From positions 1-9,179 of the forward strand of contig CATVQN010000027.1 of NCBI GenBank assembly GCA_958346135.1: 9,179 nucleotides of DNA. The letters run 5' to 3'. Below, piece after piece: positions 6,373 through 9,179 of the stretch; the stretch's first letter is position 1, and every line of letters starts with the position of its first letter. The DNA is from an uncultured Eubacteriales bacterium (GTDB lineage: Bacteria > Bacillota > Clostridia > Monoglobales > Monoglobaceae). Made by a program: the position numbers and the translations under genes. The notes beneath the pieces are model-generated. The model ran no database searches and had not been told where the DNA came from. It worked only from the letters and a program-made list of their open reading frames with translations.

Positions 6373-7428
6373 ATGGCACAGAAGCAGGGAAAAAGAAAAC
6401 AGGATATTGTTTTTTTAAACATTCTGTTTTGTTTGCTGGTAATCTTTATTCACTGTTCCTCAGAGGTTATTGTCCAAATGAATCACGACAGAACCATGTA
6501 TTGGATTGTGCGGATTCTGTCCAGACTTTCTGCATTTGTGGTACAGGGATTCATTCTGCTCAGCGGAGTTAAGCTGTTCCTTAAGGCAGGGAATGTCCAT
6601 TACGGCCGGTTTTATCTTTCGCGGCTGCTGTCGGTGATTCTGCCCTATGCGTTATGGGTGATCGTCTATTATCTGTATTTTTGTTATCGGGATTATTTTA
6701 TTTTTTCCTGGATGGATTTAGGACAGTATATTCTCTGGGGTGATCTTGCGGCGCATTTTTATTTTATTGTTGTGATTGCGCAGTTTTATCTGCTGGCGCC
6801 TTTGTGGATGCTGCTGTTTCGCCGAATGCAGCCTACAGTATTGCTGTTGGTTGCCTTAATGTTCAATGTCATTTGCGGCATAGGACTTGGGGATTTGTTG
6901 AGCGTGTTGTTTCCCAGCCGGAGCTTTGCACATCTGGATGTGTTATTTTTACGGTATCTCTTCTATTGGACTGCGGGATGTGTGATCGGCCTCCATTATC
7001 GGGAGTTTCAAGATTTTCTGCGAAGGCGTTGGATGGGGATTACCCTTTTGTTTTTGGTATGCGCCGGCTTTGAGGCTTGGGTTACGGTGTGCGGTGAGAA
7101 CGGGTTAGCCGTAATTTTAGACCAGATTCATACGCTCTACTGTATCAGTGCGATTTTGTTCTTTTACATGCTGGCACAGCTGTTTACGGACGGCGGCGCC
7201 ATTGTGCTGAGACCTTTGGCCTGGATAGATCAATCTGCTTATGGAATCTATCTCATTCATTGCTTGGTGATTTTTATTGTCAATGACTGTTTGGATAACC
7301 ATAATATTACGGATATTGGGGAACGATACGGATTGCGTGCGCTGGCGGCCTATTTCGGAAGTATTTTGCTGTGTCTGCTCTGGCAGGCCGTAAAACGGAT
7401 TTTCATCCGATTATTGGAAAAAACATAA
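6373..7428 (+). CDS. Acyltransferase 3 family integral membrane protein
   Basis: A 351-residue multi-pass membrane protein, rich in Leu, Ile, Phe and Tyr, with roughly nine to ten predicted hydrophobic helices. It fits the acyltransferase-3 (OafA/WecH/IcaC-like) family, whose members typically move acetyl or other acyl groups onto surface sugars or lipids from the membrane. Visible hallmarks are a short basic cytoplasmic start leading into NILFCLLVIFIHC, with the family's conserved histidine at H27, then QGFILLSGVKLFLKAG, YLSRLLSVILPYALWVIVYY and HFYFIVVIAQFYLLAPL; near the end, QSAYGIYLIHCLVIFIV matches the usual late helix. No other domain is attached. The acceptor cannot be named: no glycosyltransferase or capsule gene is nearby. 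The ATG at 6373 follows a weak GAGG-type site at 6357-6360 that would sit at the very 5' end of the transcript. It is transcribed from its own strong promoter. Confidence 0.82.
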   Translation: MAQKQGKRKQDIVFLNILFCLLVIFIHCSSEVIVQMNHDRTMYWIVRILSRLSAFVVQGFILLSGVKLFLKAGNVHYGRFYLSRLLSVILPYALWVIVYYLYFCYRDYFIFSWMDLGQYILWGDLAAHFYFIVVIAQFYLLAPLWMLLFRRMQPTVLLLVALMFNVICGIGLGDLLSVLFPSRSFAHLDVLFLRYLFYWTAGCVIGLHYREFQDFLRRRWMGITLLFLVCAGFEAWVTVCGENGLAVILDQIHTLYCISAILFFYMLAQLFTDGGAIVLRPLAWIDQSAYGIYLIHCLVIFIVNDCLDNHNITDIGERYGLRALAAYFGSILLCLLWQAVKRIFIRLLEKT

Positions 7429-7483
7429 TTGTGGCTCATAAGGTGAAAAACCATGAGGATAAAGGATAAGGAGTGGAAAATAT

Positions 7484-8686
7484 ATGCTGACACTTGACAA
7501 GGTTTATCATGCCTCATTTGTATTAAAAGAGGTGATTCGTCCCACTGCGCTGATCAAGGCTCCTAATTTGTGCAGCGGCGCCAATCTCTATTTGAAAACG
7601 GAGAATTTACAGATCACCGGTTCATTTAAGGTTCGGGGTGCGTACTATAAAATTTCTCAGCTGACCGAGGAAGAAAAGGAGAAAGGCGTGATTGCCTGTT
7701 CGGCAGGGAATCATGCCCAAGGTGTTGCCCTTGCGGCGGCCAGAAACGGGATTAAATCCCTGATTTGTATTCCCGACGGCGCCCCCATCTCCAAGGTGGA
7801 GGCCACCAAGAGCTATGGAGCAGAGGTTTGTTTGGTAGAGGGCGCTTATGACGATGCCTATGAAAAGGCACTCTCGCTGGTAGAAGAAACCGGAGCCACC
7901 TTTATCCATCCTTTTGATGATGAACTGGTGATTGCCGGTCAGGGGACGATTGGCCTTGAAATTATCGAGCAGCTCCCGGATGTGGATGCCGTTATTGTTC
8001 CGGTGGGCGGCGGCGGTCTGATTAGCGGTGTTGCCTTTGCACTGAAGTCTTTAAAGCCGGATATTAAGATTTACGGTGTACAATCGGTCGGTGCGCCATC
8101 CATGCAGAAGGCTATTGCGGATCAGAAGATTGAGACCTTAAATACAGTGAAAACCATTGCTGACGGTATTGCAGTCAAGCGGCCCGGTGATCTTACCTAC
8201 GAAATGACGCGAAAATATGTAGATGATATTGTCACTGTTACGGATGACGAGGTTTCCACTGCGATTTTGGAGCTGATTGAACAGCAGAAAATGATTGCAG
8301 AGGGAGCAGGGGCTGTTTCGGTTGCGGCGGCAATGTTTCATAAGATCCCCATTGAGGGAAAGAATGTGGTATGTCTGGTGTCCGGCGGTAATATTGATGT
8401 AACCATTTTGTCCCGCGTTATTGACCGGGGTCTGCGTAAGGCAGGGCGCTTGGCAGAATTGATGATTGAGCTGGTGGACAAGCCCGGACAGCTTCTGGGT
8501 GTATCGAAGATCATTTCTCAGCTGGGAGGCAACGTGGTGTCGGTATTCCATTCCCGTGCGGATGTGGATTTGGATATCAATGCCTGTGTACTTCGGATTT
8601 CTATGGAAACAAGAAACCGTGAGCATACCGAAATGATTCAGAAAGAGCTTACCCGTCAGGGCTATAATATTATTGATGCAAAATAG
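7484..8686 (+). CDS. ilvA: Threonine ammonia-lyase (threonine dehydratase) with ACT domain
   Basis: A PLP-dependent enzyme that turns L-threonine into 2-oxobutanoate and ammonia, and often L-serine into pyruvate, by way of reactive enamine/imine intermediates. The 400-residue protein is the short form with one C-terminal ACT domain. The PLP lysine is K49 in GSFKVRGAYYK. ACSAGNHAQGVA (71-82), the phosphate-binding glycine loop PVGGGGLISG (173-182) and VSGGNID (299-305) complete the fold-type II active site. The ACT domain runs about 325-400 (LAELMIELVDKPGQLLGV onward) and may bind an amino acid effector; which one cannot be told. Both biosynthetic (isoleucine) and catabolic (tdcB-like) roles are possible; no other ilv or tdc genes are in view. 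AAGGAG (7468-7473) lies 10 bases before the ATG. The gene follows the acyltransferase by 55 bases with no clear terminator between them. Confidence 0.94.
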   Translation: MLTLDKVYHASFVLKEVIRPTALIKAPNLCSGANLYLKTENLQITGSFKVRGAYYKISQLTEEEKEKGVIACSAGNHAQGVALAAARNGIKSLICIPDGAPISKVEATKSYGAEVCLVEGAYDDAYEKALSLVEETGATFIHPFDDELVIAGQGTIGLEIIEQLPDVDAVIVPVGGGGLISGVAFALKSLKPDIKIYGVQSVGAPSMQKAIADQKIETLNTVKTIADGIAVKRPGDLTYEMTRKYVDDIVTVTDDEVSTAILELIEQQKMIAEGAGAVSVAAAMFHKIPIEGKNVVCLVSGGNIDVTILSRVIDRGLRKAGRLAELMIELVDKPGQLLGVSKIISQLGGNVVSVFHSRADVDLDINACVLRISMETRNREHTEMIQKELTRQGYNIIDAK

Positions 8687-8690
8687 AGAA

Positions 8691-8696
8691 AGAAGG
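8691..8696 (+). promoter_or_regulatory. Ribosome binding site choosing ATG 8704 for ridA
   Basis: AGAAGG ends 7 bases before ATG 8704 but only 1 base before the in-frame ATG at 8698. Normal spacing therefore favours 8704, which also gives a protein starting MKTIYTNQAP, like other family members. Confidence 0.7.
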
Positions 8697-8703
8697 AATG
8701 AAA

Positions 8704-9078
8704 ATGAAAACAATTTACACCAATCAGGCACCGGAAGCAATTGGCCCTTATTCTCAGGCGGTTGCGGCCGGTGGAATGCTCTATACCTCGGGACAGATTG
8801 CCATTAACCCGAAAACCGGACAGGTAGAGGTTGACGATATTGCCGGTCAGACCGAACAGATCATGCAAAACCTGGGCGCTGTGCTGCGGGAAGCAGGAAT
8901 CGGCTTTGAAAATGCGGTTAAGACCACCTGTTTTTTGGCAGACATGGATGATTTTGCAGTGTTTAATGAGATTTATGGCAAGTATTTTACTGGAAAGCCG
9001 GCACGCTCCTGCGTGGCGGTTAAGACCCTGCCGAAGAATGTGTTGGCTGAGGTTGAGGTGATTGCTGTTTTAGGATAG
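8704..9078 (+). CDS. ridA: RidA family reactive intermediate/imine deaminase
   Basis: A small cytosolic enzyme (YjgF/YER057c/UK114 family, normally a homotrimer) that hydrolyses 2-aminoacrylate and 2-aminocrotonate, the unstable products of PLP-dependent serine/threonine dehydratases, to keto acids and ammonia. The 124-residue length is typical. Family marks are APEAIGPYSQAV (9-20, with Y15), YTSGQIAINPKTG (27-39), FLADMDDFAVFNEIY (77-91) and PARSCVAVKTLPKNVLAEVEVIAV (from P99). R101, C103 and E116 align with E. coli RidA R105, C107 and E120; the arginine anchors the substrate carboxylate. Because R101 is present, this is probably a true deaminase and not an inactive Rid subfamily member. It starts 17 bases after the ilvA stop and is almost certainly cotranscribed with it. 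Two extra N-terminal residues are possible if ATG 8698 is used. Confidence 0.95.
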   Translation: MKTIYTNQAPEAIGPYSQAVAAGGMLYTSGQIAINPKTGQVEVDDIAGQTEQIMQNLGAVLREAGIGFENAVKTTCFLADMDDFAVFNEIYGKYFTGKPARSCVAVKTLPKNVLAEVEVIAVLG

Positions 9079-9179
9079 CCGATTCCAATCACCGATTGTA
9101 CTGCTTCTTCTGACTTAGCGGGACTAGGGAAACGCTGATTAAATAACGCCTGCCGGCTTTGCACGCATTAAGCTTGCAT
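9079..9179 (+). other. Right-edge non-coding stretch, possible insertion sequence end
   Basis: No gene, tRNA or convincing hairpin with a T-run is seen here, so the end of the ilvA-ridA transcript is not defined. CTAG at 9124-9127 runs into GGGAAACGCTGATTAAAT (9127-9144), which has the look of a transposon terminal inverted repeat, but its partner end is not in the window. This is a guess from general resemblance only. Confidence 0.2.

Noticed and set aside
7396..7409. CGGAT-TTTC-ATCCG hairpin at the end of the acyltransferase gene
   Set aside because: It has only five base pairs, lies inside the coding region, and no T-run follows.
7400..7429. TTTTCA and CATAAT with 18-base spacing, as an ilvA promoter
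   Set aside because: The -35 match is weak, the spacing is not ideal and the region is AT-rich coding sequence; too poor to annotate.
7435..7457. CTCAT...ATGAG inverted repeat between the acyltransferase gene and ilvA
   Set aside because: The stem is short with a two-base bulge and no T-run; it could be chance and is not a terminator.
8663..8668. Perfect TATAAT near the end of ilvA, as a possible ridA promoter
   Set aside because: No -35 box exists at 16-18 bases upstream and there is no TGn extension.
8138..8740. Minus-strand frame of 200 codons opposite ilvA
   Set aside because: It is antisense to a well-supported gene and its translation shows no family motif.

Overview
The window reads as a stretch of a Firmicutes chromosome, most likely a mid-GC Clostridia-type anaerobe. 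The evidence is strong AGGAGG-type ribosome binding sites, the dprA-topA-trmFO gene order typical of Firmicutes, folate-dependent TrmFO in place of a TrmA-type enzyme, and an ECF-type folate S component. The genus cannot be fixed from the sequence. All eight supported genes lie on the plus strand and gaps are short. I see no tRNA, rRNA, CRISPR array, phage gene or complete insertion sequence.

Layout. 6-623: a FolT-like S component of a folate ECF transporter, broken near position 460 by what looks like one extra C; its 5' end may lie outside the window. 640-1425: a TrmH/SpoU-type rRNA 2'-O-methyltransferase. 1492-2763: dprA, with a GTG start. 2784-4916: topA, with three C-terminal zinc fingers. 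4921-4954: a Rho-independent terminator. 4987-6303: trmFO. 6322-6349: a consensus sigma-A promoter. 6373-7428: a membrane acyltransferase-3 family protein. 7484-8686: a threonine ammonia-lyase with a C-terminal ACT domain. 8704-9078: ridA. 9079-9179: about 100 bases with no gene and no terminator I can recognise, possibly holding an insertion sequence end.

How the genes fit together. The first five are housekeeping genes of nucleic acid handling: rRNA methylation, handling of incoming single-stranded DNA, DNA supercoiling and tRNA m5U54 formation. FolT fits loosely, since TrmFO uses methylene-tetrahydrofolate, but it is not adjacent to trmFO. The final pair is a clear metabolic module: the lyase releases reactive enamine/imine intermediates from threonine or serine, and RidA hydrolyses them. 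The acyltransferase between the two blocks has its own promoter and no obvious link to either side.

I did not find a convincing undescribed system. The points most worth checking are the length-preserving frameshift in folT, the very short predicted leader of the acyltransferase transcript, the divergent nucleotide-binding motifs in DprA, and the unexplained right edge.
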